Source: Eubacterium limosum
GTDB taxonomy: Bacteria > Bacillota > Clostridia > Eubacteriales > Eubacteriaceae
DNA: 64,000 nt
Direction of reading: 5' to 3'
Assembly (NCBI RefSeq): GCF_000807675.2
Contig: NZ_CP019962.1
Span: 2,666,001-2,730,000 of the forward strand
Positions 12,000 through 20,617 of this stretch are shown in pieces. Within the stretch, counting starts at the first letter, position 1, and every line of letters begins with the position of its first letter. A program made the translations under genes and the position numbers. The notes beneath the pieces were generated by a model. It did no database searches and was not told where the DNA came from. It saw only the letters and a program-made list of their open reading frames with translations.

Positions 12000-12075
12000 G
12001 CTGATGTGGCTCAATTGGCAGAGCAGCTGATTTGTAATCAGCAGGTTGTAGGTTCAAGTCCTATCATCAGCTCCA
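12000..12075 (+). tRNA. tRNA-Thr (anticodon TGT)
   Basis: Acceptor GCTGATG/CATCAGC, anticodon loop TTTGTAA, T loop TTCAAGT, CCA encoded. Confidence 0.95.
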
Positions 12076-12085
12076 TTTTTATTTT

Positions 12086-12170
12086 GGGGAGATGCCCGAG
12101 TGGCTAAAGGGGGCGGACTGTAAATCCGTTGACTGAGTCTACGATGGTTCGAATCCATCTCTCCCCACCA
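12086..12170 (+). tRNA. tRNA-Tyr (anticodon GTA)
   Basis: Class II tRNA with a long variable arm, acceptor GGGGAGA/TCTCCCC, anticodon loop CTGTAAA, CCA encoded. Last tRNA of the cluster. Confidence 0.95.
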
Positions 12171-12174
12171 TTAT

Positions 12175-12198
12175 AACGATCGTTGGATCGTTTTTTTT
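12175..12198 (+). terminator. Terminator of the tRNA cluster
   Basis: AACGATC/GATCGTT stem with four-base loop followed by T8. Confidence 0.85.
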
Positions 12199-12207
12199 AT
12201 TGCAAAA

Positions 12208-12240
12208 ATTCAACCCGTATTGTTACGATACGGGTTGAAT
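12208..12240. repeat. Perfect 13-bp inverted repeat between convergent units
   Basis: ATTCAACCCGTAT and its exact complement around a seven-base loop, between the tRNA terminator and the terminator of the minus-strand gene. It has no T run of its own; perhaps a backup terminator or an RNA 3'-end stabiliser. Confidence 0.6.
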
Positions 12241-12243
12241 ACA

Positions 12244-12268
12244 AAAGGCCTCTCTTAATTGAGAGGCC
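12244..12268 (-). terminator. Terminator of the 89-aa protein gene
   Basis: Read on the minus strand: GGCCTCTC/GAGAGGCC with a six-base loop, then TTTTG. Follows the stop at 12287 by about 20 bases. Confidence 0.8.
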
Positions 12269-12286
12269 CCAAGGTTCAAAGTATAA

Positions 12287-12556
12287 TTATTTACCGCCAC
12301 AGGCTGTTCGATTTGGATGTCTTGTGACAAAACCATTAATATCTTCTTTTGGGTTGTAAACAGAAAGAATCATTGTTCCTTCATTAAGGTCTAATTTGTG
12401 TTCAGAATACTCGGTTAATTTTTCGATTTCCAAAACAGCAGCCTTCGCTTCATCAACATTTGTAAATTCTTCCAGTGAAACTGTAGCGATGCCATCATCT
12501 GAATAATTTGCAGATTCCATCTTTTTCAGTAAGGTTTTTGAAATATCATTCAACAT
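12287..12556 (-). CDS. Small acidic protein of unknown function (89 aa)
   Basis: Not recognised. The preferred ATG at 12556 follows AAAGGTGG with a five-base spacer; an earlier in-frame ATG (12580) has no ribosome site. The product begins MLNDISKTLLKKMESANYSDD, has a negatively charged alpha/beta-looking body, and ends NRTACGGK, a Cys-Gly-Gly-Lys tail with the only cysteine. No membrane segment or signal peptide. It is a single-gene unit with its own terminator, facing the tRNA cluster. Coding is supported by ribosome site, terminator and a full uninterrupted frame. Confidence 0.65.
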   Translation of the reverse strand: MLNDISKTLLKKMESANYSDDGIATVSLEEFTNVDEAKAAVLEIEKLTEYSEHKLDLNEGTMILSVYNPKEDINGFVTRHPNRTACGGK

Positions 12557-12767
12557 AGTAACCACCTTTAATCCTTTCATCGATTACGTGACCTATTTTG
12601 ATTATACGATAACTTTGAAGTCTTGTCCACAAGATGTCAAAAATTTACTACTAATCAAAATAGGCGGCTTAAATAAAGCCTCTACTTTATCTTTATATGA
12701 AATTATACCCTAAGATTTAAGAAAATAACAAAATCGAGGAAATGTAAGTAAATTTCCACTGGGGTGA

Positions 12768-12795
12768 TTGACAAAAATGCGAAAAATGAGATACT
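12768..12795 (+). promoter_or_regulatory. Probable promoter of fdhA
   Basis: TTGACA at 12768-12773 and GATACT at 12790-12795 (16-base spacer). A better TATAAT at 12795 lies 21 bases away, so the exact -10 is uncertain. Confidence 0.5.
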
Positions 12796-12847
12796 ATAAT
12801 AAGGATTACAATGTAATTTTGGTAGATTATATTAGGAGATGTTTGAA

Positions 12848-15535
12848 ATGGTAAATTTAACAATTGACAATCAGAAAGTGAGCGTTCCCGAGGGCACTAC
12901 GATCCTTAACGCCGCTAAAGAAGTAGGGATTGATATCCCGACTTTGTGCTATTTTAAAGGCTTTGATCCTGAAGGAAGCTGCAGGATGTGCCTTGTTGAA
13001 GTGGTAGGAGCCAGAAGACTGGAGACCGCTTGTTCAACACCGGTAGGCGAAGGGATGGTCGTCTATACGAATAATGCGGTTGTTCGTAAAGCACGCCGCT
13101 TTGTCTTAAAAATGCTTTTCTCAGATCATACATTTGATTGCTTTACCTGCTACAAATTCGGCACCTGTCGTTTTGTCGATCTAAATGGGAATTGTATCGA
13201 GTATGACGAAGTGAAAAGCTTTGGTCAATCTTTGGAAAAGGGTCAGCCAATCGATGACTCAAGTCCTTTTTATACTTATGATCCCAACAAATGTATTTTA
13301 TGTAATCGTTGCGTTAAGGTTTGTGAACACCTTCAGTGCAATCATGTTTTAGCAAAATGCGACCGTGGTTACGAAACAAATATTAATCCAGTTTTCGATA
13401 TGCTGCGCGGTGATAAAAACTCAAACTGTGTAAACTGTGGAAATTGTATTGCCGAATGCCCTACAGGAGCACTGGCGCCGAAAAAGTTCATGCCGCTGCC
13501 TTATACCGATACGGTAGAAACAATTTGCCCTTATTGTGGCGTAGGCTGTACTTTGAAATTAAAGGTTCGGGATAACAAGATTACAGATGTTATGAGTGTT
13601 CCGGGCAATGTTAACAATAATCTTCTTTGTGTTAAAGGGCGCTTTGCCCATGATTTTGTGGCCAGTGAGGATCGTCTGAAAACGCCGCTTATTCGAAAAA
13701 ATGGCGTTTTGGAAGAAGCAACCTGGGAAGAAGCTTATGATCTGATTACTCAGAAGCTGAAAGAAGCGATTTCAGAAGGCCCGCAGGCTGTGGCAGGTTT
13801 TTCGTCAGCCCGCTGTACCAATGAAGAAAACTATTTGTTCCAGAAATTTATCCGATCAGTCGGTAAGACGAACAATGTTGACCATTGTGCGCGACTTTGT
13901 CATGCCTCTACCGTTGCTGGGCTGGCTAAATCCTTTGGAAGCGGTGCTATGACAAACAGCATCGAAGAAGTGGATGTGATGGATGTTATTCTCGTCAGCG
14001 GTTCAAATACCACTGAGACACATCCTGTCATCGGTGCTAAGATCAAGCAGCGAGTACAGAAAGGCGCGGCGCTGATTGTGGCGGAACCGCGTAAAATTGA
14101 ACTGGCAAAATATGCCGATGTATATCTTCAGATCAAGCCAGGCACCAATGTTGCCCTGTTTAATGGTTTGATGAAAGCGATTTTAGATGAACATCTGGAA
14201 GACCGTGATTTTATTAACGAGCGGACTGAAAATTTCGATGCGCTTGAAGAATATTTAAACACAATTACAGTAGAAGAATGTGCTGAGATATGTGGAGTTG
14301 ATCCCGAAGAAATGCGCAAGGCAGCACGTTTATATGCGACTAAGGATAAAGGCGGCATTTTCTATTCAATGGGTGTGACCCAGCACGCTACCGGAACCGA
14401 TGGTGTTATGAGTACCGCTAATCTGGCAATGATAACCGGCAAGATTGGCCGTGAAGGTTGTGGTGTTAACCCGCTTCGTGGTCAGAATAACGTCCAGGGG
14501 GCCTGTGATATGGGGGCTCTTCCAGGCGATTTTACAGGCTACCAGAAGACGAATAACCCAGACGTTCTTGCGAAATTTGAGCAGGCCTGGGGAACAGAGC
14601 TGCCGACAAATGCAGGCCATACGATTACGGAAATTGTTGACGATGTGGATAAAAACATCGTGAAGTTTTTATATATTATGGGTGAAAACCCACTGGTTTC
14701 TGATCCCAACACAAACCATGTTAAGGAAGCCTTTGAGAAGGCAAACTTTATCGCACTCCAGGATATTTTTCTGACTGAAACGTCAGAATATGCGGATGTT
14801 GTTCTGCCAGCAATGGTTTATGCCGAAAAAGACGGTACATTCACCAATACCGAGCGCCGGGTCCAGCTGCTCAGAAAAGCTGTAAAGGCGCCTGGCGTGG
14901 CCAAAGAGGACTGGCGTATCATCTGTGAGCTTGCACAGCGTATGGGCTCTGAAGGCTTTAATTTTAACAGCTCAGCCGAAATTATGGATGAAATCGCATC
15001 GGTCACCCCGAGCTATGCCGGTGTGTCACACGAGCGTTTGGAACGCGGCGACCGAATTCAGTGGCCATGCCCTGACAAAGAATCAGAAGGTACTAAATTC
15101 CTGCATAAAGGCCAGTTTACGCGCGGAAAAGGCATGTTCAATGTTGCGCACTACATTGCACCGGAAGATCAGCCGGATGAAACCTATCCGATGATTCTCA
15201 TGACTGGACGTATTCTGCAGCATTATCATACCCGCACGATGACTAAGAGAACTGCGGGCATTCAGGAGATTGTTGGAGATCCTTTCTTCGAAATTAATCC
15301 CAAAACGGCTGAAGAAAACGGATTTTCAGAAGGTCAGTTTATTCAGGTAACATCGCCAAGAGGTTCTGTAACCGCAAAAGCAGTCTATAATAAAGGAATT
15401 CAGGAAAACACCCTGTTTATGCCATTCCATTATGGTGACAAGGGTGCCAATTGCCTGACCGGCGGTAAGGTCGATCCGATCGCTAAGATTCCACCGTTCA
15501 AGGTTTGTAAAGTCTTTTTAGAAGAAGCAAAATAA
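12848..15535 (+). CDS. fdhA: Formate dehydrogenase catalytic subunit, Cys-type, with NuoG-like N-terminus
   Basis: Interconverts CO2 and formate, the first step of the methyl branch of the Wood-Ljungdahl pathway. 895 aa, the size and order of the Moorella FdhA. N-terminal 2Fe-2S domain (TLCYFKG, SCRMCLVEV), His-Cys3 cluster site HTFDCFTCYKFGTC, two ferredoxin-type 4Fe-4S sites (CILCNRCVKVC, CVNCGNCIAEC), then the Mo/W-bis-PGD domain with ICPYCGVGC and NNLLCVKGR. The metal-ligand position is Cys (CARLCHASTVAG), not the selenocysteine of many acetogen enzymes. ATG 12848 is preferred over 12839, because the AGGAG site lies nine bases before it and the protein then begins MVNLTID as in relatives. 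No electron-transfer partner subunit lies beside it; cofactor genes mobA and fdhD follow. Confidence 0.92.
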   Translation: MVNLTIDNQKVSVPEGTTILNAAKEVGIDIPTLCYFKGFDPEGSCRMCLVEVVGARRLETACSTPVGEGMVVYTNNAVVRKARRFVLKMLFSDHTFDCFTCYKFGTCRFVDLNGNCIEYDEVKSFGQSLEKGQPIDDSSPFYTYDPNKCILCNRCVKVCEHLQCNHVLAKCDRGYETNINPVFDMLRGDKNSNCVNCGNCIAECPTGALAPKKFMPLPYTDTVETICPYCGVGCTLKLKVRDNKITDVMSVPGNVNNNLLCVKGRFAHDFVASEDRLKTPLIRKNGVLEEATWEEAYDLITQKLKEAISEGPQAVAGFSSARCTNEENYLFQKFIRSVGKTNNVDHCARLCHASTVAGLAKSFGSGAMTNSIEEVDVMDVILVSGSNTTETHPVIGAKIKQRVQKGAALIVAEPRKIELAKYADVYLQIKPGTNVALFNGLMKAILDEHLEDRDFINERTENFDALEEYLNTITVEECAEICGVDPEEMRKAARLYATKDKGGIFYSMGVTQHATGTDGVMSTANLAMITGKIGREGCGVNPLRGQNNVQGACDMGALPGDFTGYQKTNNPDVLAKFEQAWGTELPTNAGHTITEIVDDVDKNIVKFLYIMGENPLVSDPNTNHVKEAFEKANFIALQDIFLTETSEYADVVLPAMVYAEKDGTFTNTERRVQLLRKAVKAPGVAKEDWRIICELAQRMGSEGFNFNSSAEIMDEIASVTPSYAGVSHERLERGDRIQWPCPDKESEGTKFLHKGQFTRGKGMFNVAHYIAPEDQPDETYPMILMTGRILQHYHTRTMTKRTAGIQEIVGDPFFEINPKTAEENGFSEGQFIQVTSPRGSVTAKAVYNKGIQENTLFMPFHYGDKGANCLTGGKVDPIAKIPPFKVCKVFLEEAK

Positions 15536-15599
15536 ATGTGGGCTCCCTTCATCATGGCTGGTGGTGGAGGGAGTGTTTTCATATTCTGGGAGAAAGACA

Positions 15600-16265
15600 A
15601 TGAAAAAGTATAAAACAGCTGCCATCCTGGTTGGTGGAAAAAGCACCAGAATGGGAAAGGATAAAAAAAACCTCGTCATTTCAGGTAAAGCACTGTTGCA
15701 ATCCATTATTGACCAGCTGGCCGCTTTGTTTGATGAAATAATCATAGTCGGCTGCAGTGAGGATGAGATTGTCGGTATTCATGGCATTACAGGTGTATAT
15801 CCGGATATTTTGGATATCTCAGCATCCCTGACAGGAATCTATACCGCCTTGCTTTACAGCCAGTCAGACTATGTTTATGTCACAGCCTGTGATATGCCTA
15901 ATTATGATTTGGCTTTTATTCGGCATATGATGACACTTTTAGAAGAAAATCCTGATAAAAAAGGCTGTGTCACACGTTATAAAGAGTGGATTGAGCCCTT
16001 CAATGCTTTTTATTCAAGGGACTTGCTGCCATCAGCAGAGCGTTTTTTAAAAAGTGGAAGAAAGAGCGTTTTTCATTACTTAAGCCGGGAAAATATTTAT
16101 TATATAGCAGAGAAGGATGCTCGTATTTACACGCCGGATTGGCGCCTTTTTTGTAATTTAAACACCCCTGGAGATTTATCAAAGCATTTAAAAGGAGTTG
16201 GCGATGTCAGTGAAATTGGAAGAAATTGTAAAGATCACGCCAAGAGGCGCCAAAAGGGTCTTTGA
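15600..16265 (+). CDS. mobA: Molybdenum cofactor guanylyltransferase
   Basis: Adds GMP to molybdopterin to make the bis-MGD cofactor needed by FdhA. The nucleotide-binding signature ILVGGKSTRMGKDKK sits at the N-terminus, and YVTACDMPNYD is the conserved metal-binding DxP region. 221 aa. ATG 15600 follows GGGAG; a longer frame back to 15561 lacks a ribosome site. Its 3' end runs 62 bp into fdhD, and the last 20 residues (GRNCKDHAKRRQKGL) look like a by-product of that overlap, since the family normally ends near the NTPGDL motif. Organised fdhA-mobA-fdhD. Confidence 0.9.
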   Translation: MKKYKTAAILVGGKSTRMGKDKKNLVISGKALLQSIIDQLAALFDEIIIVGCSEDEIVGIHGITGVYPDILDISASLTGIYTALLYSQSDYVYVTACDMPNYDLAFIRHMMTLLEENPDKKGCVTRYKEWIEPFNAFYSRDLLPSAERFLKSGRKSVFHYLSRENIYYIAEKDARIYTPDWRLFCNLNTPGDLSKHLKGVGDVSEIGRNCKDHAKRRQKGL

Positions 16266-16971
16266 CCCAATGGTTGAGGAGTATCCGGTTACGTTGTATC
16301 TTAATGGACAGAAAATGATCTCATTGATGAGTACGCCCCAAAATTTAAAAGAGCTGGGTGTCGGCTTTTTTTATCTGAAAGGTCTTATAAAGGATATTCA
16401 TCAGGTAAATAAAATAGAAATTGAGCGAAGTACTGTTAAGACAGGAGCGGCTGTTTATATTGACAGCCATGAGAGGACATCGAAATTAAAAGATTTTTTT
16501 GAATTGTCTGAGGAGAGCATTCTCACAAGGAATGAAGAAAAACAGACCTATCCCTTTGAGGCCGATTTTCAAACAGTATTGAAACGATACGGGTTGACGG
16601 AAAAAGGCATTTTTGAAATGATGGAAGGCTTCAGCCAGAAGTCGGAGCTTTTTGTAAAAACTGGCGGAGTGCACAGCATTGGTCTGTATGAAAAGGGAGA
16701 AGCCGTGCTGTTCTACGATGACGTCAGCCGCTACAATACCTATAATAAGCTGTTTGGCGGTATTTTGCTGAACCAAATCACCCCTGAAAACAAAATGCTT
16801 CTAACAACTGGCAGGATTCCAAGCGAGGTAATGACTTGGATCATCCAAAATGGTATTCGTTGTGTTTTATCCATTTCTGCGCCTACAAACGGAAGCGTTC
16901 AGCTGGCCAGAAAGCATGGAGTGACCTTGATGGGATTTGTAAGGGGAGAGCGACTGAATTTATACGCCTGA
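16204..16971 (+). CDS. fdhD: FdhD-like sulfurtransferase, lacking the usual cysteine pair
   Basis: FdhD proteins pass sulfur from a cysteine desulfurase to the Mo/W-bis-PGD cofactor of formate dehydrogenase. The family pattern is clear: PVTLYLNGQKM, STPQNLKELGVGFFYLKGLI, VKTGGVHSIGLYEKGE and the C-terminal HGVTLMGFVRGERLNLYA. The central region that normally holds the CxxC pair (S-C-G-x-C-G) here reads SEESILTRNEEKQTY with no cysteine; the only Cys is in NGIRCVLSIS. The ATG 16204 follows AAGGAG and overlaps mobA by 62 bp, which implies translational coupling. 255 aa. Function as FdhD is inferred from context; the missing cysteines leave doubt about catalysis. Confidence 0.8.
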   Translation: MSVKLEEIVKITPRGAKRVFDPMVEEYPVTLYLNGQKMISLMSTPQNLKELGVGFFYLKGLIKDIHQVNKIEIERSTVKTGAAVYIDSHERTSKLKDFFELSEESILTRNEEKQTYPFEADFQTVLKRYGLTEKGIFEMMEGFSQKSELFVKTGGVHSIGLYEKGEAVLFYDDVSRYNTYNKLFGGILLNQITPENKMLLTTGRIPSEVMTWIIQNGIRCVLSISAPTNGSVQLARKHGVTLMGFVRGERLNLYA

Positions 16972-17007
16972 ATGTAAAAAAATCATCAGAAAAAGGTTAA
17001 AAAAATC

Positions 17008-17036
17008 TTGACACTGGTGGCGTCATTTGTTATTAT
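17008..17036 (+). promoter_or_regulatory. tRNA-Leu promoter
   Basis: TTGACA (17008-17013), 17-base spacer, TATTAT (17031-17036); a TATAAT overlaps three bases further on. Confidence 0.6.
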
Positions 17037-17089
17037 AATTGAGCACGTTACATACAGATGCTTTGCTCGTCTGAGTAACGCTGCATTGT

Positions 17090-17174
17090 GCGGATGTGGC
17101 GGAATTGGCAGACGCGCTAGACTTAGGATCTAGTATCTAATGATGTGGGGGTTCGACTCCCTTCATCCGCACCA
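17090..17174 (+). tRNA. tRNA-Leu (anticodon TAG)
   Basis: Class II tRNA, acceptor GCGGATG/CATCCGC, anticodon loop CTTAGGA, variable arm TATCTAATGATGTG, CCA encoded. A leader hairpin CGTTAC...GTAACG precedes it. Confidence 0.95.
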
Positions 17175-17223
17175 CTTTTTATATAAAACAAACACATTTA
17201 TATGAAAAAAGTTAAAAAAGTGC

Positions 17224-17252
17224 TTGACAAAATAAAGAGGAGCGATTATAAT
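17224..17252 (+). promoter_or_regulatory. tRNA-Gly promoter
   Basis: TTGACA (17224-17229), 17-base spacer, TATAAT (17247-17252). Confidence 0.8.
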
Positions 17253-17292
17253 AATATATGTTCGCTGATGAAAATTGTTCAAGCGAAGATAA

Positions 17293-17367
17293 GCGGAAGT
17301 GGCTCAGTGGTAGAGCATCGCCTTGCCAAGGCGAGGGTCGCGAGTTCAAATCTCGTCTTCCGCTCCA
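17293..17367 (+). tRNA. tRNA-Gly (anticodon GCC)
   Basis: Acceptor GCGGAAG/CTTCCGC, anticodon loop TTGCCAA, T loop TTCAAAT, CCA encoded. Confidence 0.95.
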
Positions 17368-17387
17368 TTTTATTTTTTGAGACTTAT

Positions 17388-17412
17388 AACAGCTACGGCT
17401 GTTTTTATTTTT
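17388..17412 (+). terminator. tRNA-Gly terminator, first
   Basis: AACAGC/GCTGTT stem, TACG loop, then TTTATTTTTATT. Confidence 0.7.
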
Positions 17413-17436
17413 ATTAAAATTGATTATCAAAGCAAC

Positions 17437-17468
17437 AAAAAAATCCTGTTCTATGCAGGATTTTTTTT
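17437..17468. terminator. Convergent terminator overlapping the DUF2974 gene end
   Basis: AAATCCTG/CAGGATTT stem with T8 on the plus side and T7 on the minus side. Its bases also encode the last residues of the minus-strand hydrolase (stop at 17451). Confidence 0.75.
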
Positions 17469-18302
17469 GTTTTTACGTTTTAAATTTCTTTTGGCCTGGA
17501 AGACAGCAAAGGTCATGGCAACTGTCATGTTTTGGATGCTGTTGTAGAGGGGATGGCGTTTTCCAGGAAGGCCAATATGTCCAAACGCATTGAGAATATG
17601 ATTAGGCTTATGATTGTTTTTGGGTGTTTTTGAGCCGGTTTCAATGACCAGCCGCTTTCCGGCAATGCTGGTCAGCAATATATTGACGATATCATAAGCG
17701 CCCTCATAGGCCGTGATCTTTTCCCTGTTTTTTTTGATTTGATGATAATATTTGCCGATAAAATCAGCTGAAAAACCGGGGCTGTTAAAGCTGACACATT
17801 GATTGACACACTCGCCGTTTAGAATAGTGATATACTGCGCATCATTGCCGCCTTTAGAATGGCCTGCTAAATCAAAGTTTGAAAAGCCAAATTTTTTCTT
17901 GCAGTATTCATAGAAACGGAGAGCATTTTTCTGTTGGTCTGTTTCTGCGGAAAAAGCGCCTTTATAGTTATCAATCCATCCGCCAAGGCCAACGGTTCCT
18001 CTGAAGGTAATAATGCCTGTTTCAGGCGAATCTGAGCTGAAACAGAGACCATAAAGCCCATTTCGGGGTTCATCGGCCTGACTGAGAATCTGAAGGGACA
18101 TCAGAGCACTGTCTTTCTGAATAAGCTCCAGAGAATGGCGCCACTCTTTAGAGGTCATGGCTGCGTCGCCTGCCAGTTTTGGATAATGACGGCGGTGAAC
18201 AGCCACCATCTCAGAAATAGGGATGGGCAGGTCCTCCGGATGAACAGGAAGTGGAAGGGCTGTTAGCTGGCTTAAAAGATTCAATTGGCTATGACAAAGC
18301 AT
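17451..18302 (-). CDS. DUF2974 (Mbeg1-like) alpha/beta-hydrolase
   Basis: 283 aa, cytoplasmic. The nucleophile elbow LAGHSKGGNDAQYI (G-x-S-x-G-G) and the upstream GIITFRGTVGLGGWIDNYKGAF are characteristic of the DUF2974 lipase-like family; a later VSFNSPGFS fits the fold. Substrate unknown; family members are annotated as putative lipases or thioesterases. ATG follows AAGGAGG with eight bases. It ends in a Lys/Asn-rich tail (KRNLKRKNKKNPA) encoded across a terminator. Follows topB on the same strand with a 42-bp gap, so may share its transcript. Confidence 0.75.
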   Translation of the reverse strand: MLCHSQLNLLSQLTALPLPVHPEDLPIPISEMVAVHRRHYPKLAGDAAMTSKEWRHSLELIQKDSALMSLQILSQADEPRNGLYGLCFSSDSPETGIITFRGTVGLGGWIDNYKGAFSAETDQQKNALRFYEYCKKKFGFSNFDLAGHSKGGNDAQYITILNGECVNQCVSFNSPGFSADFIGKYYHQIKKNREKITAYEGAYDIVNILLTSIAGKRLVIETGSKTPKNNHKPNHILNAFGHIGLPGKRHPLYNSIQNMTVAMTFAVFQAKRNLKRKNKKNPA

Positions 18303-18344
18303 TGGAGGAACCTCCTTTCTGATAGGTGTTGGGAAGCGCCAAAA

Positions 18345-20534
18345 CTATTCGGATTCCTTGAGCTTTGCCAGAGCTTCAGCAAAAGGATTGTTGACAGCTT
18401 CCTGATTTTCTTTTTTCATTTTGCGCATATAATTCTGAGCTTCACGTTTGCTGTTTTTCCGATTGCCGTCAAAATGTTTTTTGTTAAAGCTAGAAACCTT
18501 TTCTCTGAACCCGCAGCGTTTGCAGAAATAAAGAGCACCGTCGCCTTTACCGCGTATTTCCAGCTTAACATGACATTCGGGACAGCGGACATTCGTGTTT
18601 TTACTGACATTTTCACGGTAGCCGCAGGTTCTGTCCTGGCATACGAGCATCATACCGTATTTGCCTTTAACTTCAAGAAGGTTTTTTCCGCATTCTGGAC
18701 ATTTTTGTCCGCTTTTGTTGTCGTGAACAAATTTTTCGTTACTGTTTTTAACATCAGCGACCAGTTCGGTGGTGTAGGTTTTAATGTCTGCGATAAAAGC
18801 TTCAGGATCGCTTTTGCCTTTGCTGATCAATTCCAGCTGGCGTTCCCATTTTGCGGTCATGAGCGGCGATTTTAAATCAGCAGGAACCAGGTCGATAAGC
18901 TGTTTTCCCTTTGAGGTAGGATAAAGGGAATTCCCCTTTTTTTCAATAACAAACATCTTATATAATTTTTCAATGATGTCGGCTCTGGTGGCAACGGTTC
19001 CGATTCCGCCGGTTTCACCAAGGGTTTTGGCAGCTTTAGCGTCAACCTTCACCACTTTTTGAGGATTTTCCATGGCGGACAGCAGCGTGGCTTCTGTAAA
19101 ACGTGCCGGAGGCTTTGTTTCGAGTTCTTTTAGAGAAATCTGGGAGACAGCAAGCGAATCCCCCTTTTTCAGTGAAGGCAATTTCTGGTCTTCGTTATCC
19201 TCATCGTATTCCTCCTCAGATTGATTTTCATAGACTTTTTTATAACCTAGTGTTACAATTTCACGCCCTTTAGCAGTCAGTGCTTCCCCGGCGATATCGG
19301 CTGTGACCGTTGTCTGCAAATATTCATAAGGGGGCAGAAAAACACTGAGAAAGCGCTTTATGACCAGGTCATAAATTTTTCGTTCATCGGTACTGAGGTT
19401 TGCCAGTATAACACGCTGTTCGGTAGGAATGATCGCATGATGATCGGAAACTTTGCTGTCATCAACAAAGCTTTTGTTTGTATGGATGCCGAGCTTGAAG
19501 ATCTCGCTGACAGCCGCCTTATAAGGACCAATGGAAATTGTTTTGAGCCGTTCGGAGAGCGTTGGCACAATGTCCTGTGTCAGGTATTTTGAATCGGTGC
19601 GGGGATAGGTTAAAATTTTATGATTTTCATAAAGGCGCTGCATGATATTCAAGGTTTCTTTGGGACTCATACCAAAAAGGCGGTTAGCGTCTCTTTGAAG
19701 CTCTGTCAAATCATAGAGACCTGGAGAATAGCTTTTCTTTGGCTTTTTGCCGATATCTCTGATAACAGCGGATTTGCCCTTCACCTTCTGAAGAATTTTC
19801 TCTGCAGTTTCCCTTGAAGTGATGTTCTTTCCGTGCTGGCCCTGCCAGGTGAGTATAAATTGTGGCGTTTTAACCTGAATGTTGTAGTAAGGTTTGGGTT
19901 TGAAATTTTTGATTGCTTCTTCACGCTCGACGATCATGTTAAGCGTTGCAGACTGAACGCGGCCAGCAGAGAGCTGGGCGTTATATTTGACGGTCAAGGC
20001 TCTTGTGATATTAAGCCCGACCAGCCAATCCCCCTCAGCGCGGCATTGCGCAGCGCGGTAGAGGTTATTGAATTCGGCGCCGGGTTTTAAATGCTTAAAA
20101 CCCTCTGAGATGGCTTTGTCAGTCACAGAGGAGATCCAGAGGCGTTTGATTGGTTTGCGGCAGTGTGCCTTATCCAGAATCCATCGGGCAACAAGTTCAC
20201 CTTCGCGGCCAGCATCGGTCGCGATGATGATATCTTTTACTTCGGAACGGCCGAGAAGAGAGGAAACAATTTTATACTGCTTTCCGCTGCCCTTTAAAAC
20301 AGTGAGTTTCATGTGCTCCGGCAGCATAGGGAGTGATTCCATATTCCAGTTTTGATATTTTTCGCCATAGGCCTCGGGATCGGCCAGTGATACCAGATGG
20401 CCAAGAGCCCAGGTGACAATGTAGTGTTCGTTTTCGAGATAACCGTTTTGTCCATTTTTGCATTTCAGGACGCGGGCAATATCTTTTCCAACAGAAGGTT
20501 TTTCTGCAAGAACAAGAGTTTTATTTTGTGACAT
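18345..20534 (-). CDS. topB: DNA topoisomerase III (type IA)
   Basis: 729 aa. Relaxes negative supercoils and resolves recombination intermediates by single-strand cleavage. N-terminal Toprim begins VLAEKPSVGKDIARVL and includes ATDAGREGELVARW; the active-site tyrosine lies in ILTYPRTDSKYL; GGIGTVATRADIIEKL is a further family block. Two C-terminal zinc ribbons are present: CPECGKNLLEV...CQDRTCGYRE and CPECHVKLEI...CKRCGFRE. The start is the Met of MSQNKTLVLAEK after AAAGGAC; the frame extends 17 codons upstream to a TTG without a ribosome site. Size and ribbons match Firmicute TopB rather than TopA. Confidence 0.93.
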   Translation of the reverse strand: MSQNKTLVLAEKPSVGKDIARVLKCKNGQNGYLENEHYIVTWALGHLVSLADPEAYGEKYQNWNMESLPMLPEHMKLTVLKGSGKQYKIVSSLLGRSEVKDIIIATDAGREGELVARWILDKAHCRKPIKRLWISSVTDKAISEGFKHLKPGAEFNNLYRAAQCRAEGDWLVGLNITRALTVKYNAQLSAGRVQSATLNMIVEREEAIKNFKPKPYYNIQVKTPQFILTWQGQHGKNITSRETAEKILQKVKGKSAVIRDIGKKPKKSYSPGLYDLTELQRDANRLFGMSPKETLNIMQRLYENHKILTYPRTDSKYLTQDIVPTLSERLKTISIGPYKAAVSEIFKLGIHTNKSFVDDSKVSDHHAIIPTEQRVILANLSTDERKIYDLVIKRFLSVFLPPYEYLQTTVTADIAGEALTAKGREIVTLGYKKVYENQSEEEYDEDNEDQKLPSLKKGDSLAVSQISLKELETKPPARFTEATLLSAMENPQKVVKVDAKAAKTLGETGGIGTVATRADIIEKLYKMFVIEKKGNSLYPTSKGKQLIDLVPADLKSPLMTAKWERQLELISKGKSDPEAFIADIKTYTTELVADVKNSNEKFVHDNKSGQKCPECGKNLLEVKGKYGMMLVCQDRTCGYRENVSKNTNVRCPECHVKLEIRGKGDGALYFCKRCGFREKVSSFNKKHFDGNRKNSKREAQNYMRKMKKENQEAVNNPFAEALAKLKESE

Positions 20535-20569
20535 AAAAAGTCCTTTCTGTATTAATAAGTGTGTAAAAT

Positions 20570-20598
20570 GATAAAAACGGACCAAATGGGTCCGCTTT
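20570..20598 (-). terminator. Terminator of the CmpB-like gene
   Basis: Minus strand: CGGACC/GGTCCG stem, five-base loop, then TTTTTA. Lies between the CmpB-like gene and topB. Confidence 0.75.
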
Positions 20599-20617
20599 TA
20601 TTATAGCATTGTTCAAA

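Noticed and set aside
12839-12847. ATG at 12839 as the start of fdhA
   Set aside because: It directly abuts the AGGAG site; ATG 12848 has proper spacing and gives the MVNLTID start of the family.
15536-15599. Terminator or molybdenum cofactor riboswitch between fdhA and mobA
   Set aside because: The CTCCC...GGGAG bases form only a short imperfect stem, without T run and too little sequence for an aptamer.
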